Shown here: positions 62,794-64,000 of the stretch, piece by piece | Layout: every line of letters starts with the position of its first letter | How positions within the stretch are numbered: position 1 is the first letter of the stretch | Source: an uncultured Aquimarina sp. | GTDB lineage: Bacteria > Bacteroidota > Bacteroidia > Flavobacteriales > Flavobacteriaceae | Length of the DNA stretch: 64,000 bases | Assembly (NCBI GenBank): GCA_947501475.1 | Contig: CANMWA010000016.1 | Location: forward strand, 1 to 64,000 | Direction of reading: 5' to 3' | Made by a program: the position numbers and the translations under genes | Notes under the pieces: model-generated | What the model was told of the DNA's origin: nothing | What the model saw: the letters and a program-made list of their open reading frames with translations, nothing else | Database searches by the model: none

Positions 62794-63165
62794 TCACCAT
62801 CCAGATATACGAGATTGTTTGTCGTAAGATGGGATATCAAAATATATTGTATCTATTACTTTGGAAGTATGAATACCATTTTCAAGCTCAGAAATCCTTT
62901 TTTTATTCTTTAAAAGTTGCTTTTTGATTTTCTTCCACTCTTTTTTACTATAGAATTGTTTGTCTTTTCGAGAAACATTTTTAATAGAAGTTTTTAATAA
63001 TAATCTATCTGCAACAACAATTTCATTTCCATCATCGCTAAATCTTTCTTCCTGAATTTTATCATCAATCGTTTTAATCGATGTTAGGTCATTTTTAAAA
63101 TCTTGACCAAATGATATACTACAAACCCAAAATAAAGTGACAGTTATCACAACGCTTAATTTCAT
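62794..63165 (-). CDS. Small secreted protein, paralogue B (123 aa)
   Basis: It has a signal peptide (MKLSVVITVTLFWVCSISFG, then Q). The mature part is charged with an EWKKIKKQ-helix and ends in VIDTIYFDIPSYDKQSRISG, then W, matching paralogue A at 61975 in order and spacing. The N-terminal region differs (DFKNDLTSIKTIDDKIQEER). It is followed by the 23-bp terminator. No enzymatic motif; secreted or periplasmic location is inferred from the signal peptide. Confidence 0.7.
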   Translation of the reverse strand: MKLSVVITVTLFWVCSISFGQDFKNDLTSIKTIDDKIQEERFSDDGNEIVVADRLLLKTSIKNVSRKDKQFYSKKEWKKIKKQLLKNKKRISELENGIHTSKVIDTIYFDIPSYDKQSRISGW

Positions 63166-63341
63166 TTTTTACAATTTTGATGGTCTAAATTATTTTACCT
63201 AAAAGTAGTATTACGTATTATAAAAATATTACTTTTTTTAGTATTCGTAGGTTTTGTTATAGTATCCGGTATTAACCTGTAAAGATGAGGCAATCTTTAA
63301 ATAATTGAATGCCACAAATTTACGTCAAATTTTAGGATATT

Positions 63342-64000
63342 TTAGATTTTAAAAACTTTTTTTACTTGATCTACATAGTCAAGTTTTTCCCAGGTAAATA
63401 GTTCAACTTCTTTTTCTACTTTCCCAGAGTATGGACTTTCAAAAACTTTAGTTATTATTTTAGGTTCTTTACCCATGTGACCATAAGCGGCAGTTTCTTG
63501 ATATATAGGGTTGCGTAATTTTAAGCGTTTTTCGATTGATGCAGGACGCATATCAAAAATTTCACTCACTTTTTCAGCAATTTGACCATCAGTCATGCCT
63601 ACATTATTACTGCCATAAGTGTCAACAAAAATAGAGGTAGGCTCTACAACACCAATTGCATAAGATACTTGTACCAATACTTCATTTGCTACTCCAGCTG
63701 CTACTAGATTTTTGGCAATATGCCTTGACGCATATGCAGCAGATCTATCTACTTTACTTGGGTCTTTACCAGAAAAAGCACCACCACCATGTGCGCCTTT
63801 TCCGCCATAGGTGTCTACAATAATTTTTCTTCCTGTAAGACCTGTGTCACCATGAGGTCCACCGATTACAAATTTTCCGGTAGGGTTGATGTGATATTCT
63901 ATTTGATCATTGAATAATTGCTGAACATATTCTGGCAATTGGGCAATTACCCTAGGAATTAAAATTGAAATAATATCTTTTTTTATTTTTGATAGCATTT
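63342..64000 (-). CDS. metK: S-adenosylmethionine synthetase, C-terminal part (5' end missing)
   Basis: The frame continues past the right edge, so only the last about 219 residues are present. Diagnostic blocks: EYHINPTGKFVIGGPHGDTG, then LTGRKIIVDTYGG, the ATP loop GGGAFSGKDPSKVDRSAAYA, and VQVSYAIGVVEPTSIFVDTY. It makes SAM from Met and ATP, needed by EgtD and the radical SAM and methyltransferase proteins of this window. The visible part has no damage. Confidence 0.96.
   Translation of the reverse strand, partial: MLSKIKKDIISILIPRVIAQLPEYVQQLFNDQIEYHINPTGKFVIGGPHGDTGLTGRKIIVDTYGGKGAHGGGAFSGKDPSKVDRSAAYASRHIAKNLVAAGVANEVLVQVSYAIGVVEPTSIFVDTYGSNNVGMTDGQIAEKVSEIFDMRPASIEKRLKLRNPIYQETAAYGHMGKEPKIITKVFESPYSGKVEKEVELFTWEKLDYVDQVKKVFKI

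Overview
This is an AT-rich chromosomal window that reads as a marine Flavobacteriia (Bacteroidota) genome, plausibly near Aquimarina. That placement is inference from the gene families present: a type IX secretion (T9SS) sorting domain, DUF5686 and LytTR/LytS signalling, TonB_C and 2TM domains, an M57 'HEIGH' lipoprotein, and putative promoters of the Bacteroidota type (TTG, a gap of about 19-22 bases, then TAnnTTTG). I saw no tRNA, rRNA, CRISPR array, insertion sequence or prophage. Two genes run off the edges: an RHS/PKD surface protein on the left and metK on the right.

Layout. 1-8.8 kb, all on the minus strand: a large secreted RHS/YD-repeat and PKD protein, a small HTH protein, an unknown protein, then a LytTR response regulator / small membrane protein / LytS-type histidine kinase operon. 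8.8-13.9 kb is sparse accessory DNA: an LRR lipoprotein, a decayed secreted-protein gene, two short double-glycine leader peptides (one with a CX3C-X9-CX3C cysteine pattern) and an M57 metalloprotease lipoprotein. 13.9-19 kb: a LysE exporter with a divergent Lrp/AsnC regulator and a striking inverted repeat, a membrane pentapeptide-repeat protein, a methyltransferase pair, a nitroreductase and an Ala-rich lipoprotein. 19-22.4 kb: a putative DNA repair/modification operon (DUF559 nuclease-like, radical SAM, TIGR03915) divergent from a LexA-like XRE-S24 repressor, with matching operators between them. 22.4-30.3 kb: an App1-type phosphatase, membrane and soluble pyrophosphatases, a DUF5686 outer-membrane protein and pyruvate dehydrogenase E1 beta.

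30.4-38.6 kb, mostly plus strand: etfBA behind a perfect 12+12 bp palindrome, a bifunctional nuclease, a CNT nucleoside transporter, thyA, a TonB_C protein and a compact ergothioneine operon (egtB, egtD, DUF427). 38.7-45 kb: a beta-propeller lipoprotein, an AraC-type membrane regulator, a class V PLP enzyme, a membrane-anchored DHFR fusion, a ketosamine-kinase-like protein and fabD. 45-53 kb: a long collinear minus-strand run (haloalkane dehalogenase, small secreted protein, TfoX-like, membrane protein, NudK, secreted HIT protein, serine hydrolase, amidohydrolase, DegT aminotransferase). 53-64 kb: a T9SS hydrolase, waaA, a deoxynucleoside kinase, a DUF302 lipoprotein, two DoxX proteins, a polytopic acyltransferase, two paralogous small secreted proteins and partial metK.

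The best candidates for something under-described are the S24-controlled DNA repair cassette (19.0-22.4 kb) with its two operators, the orphan double-glycine peptides at 11.9-12.5 kb, the palindrome in front of etfBA, the truncated sensor paralogue inside the LytTR operon, and the 2TM-DHFR fusion. thyA, DHFR and the deoxynucleoside kinase give the window a thymidylate/deoxynucleotide theme, but they are not in one operon.
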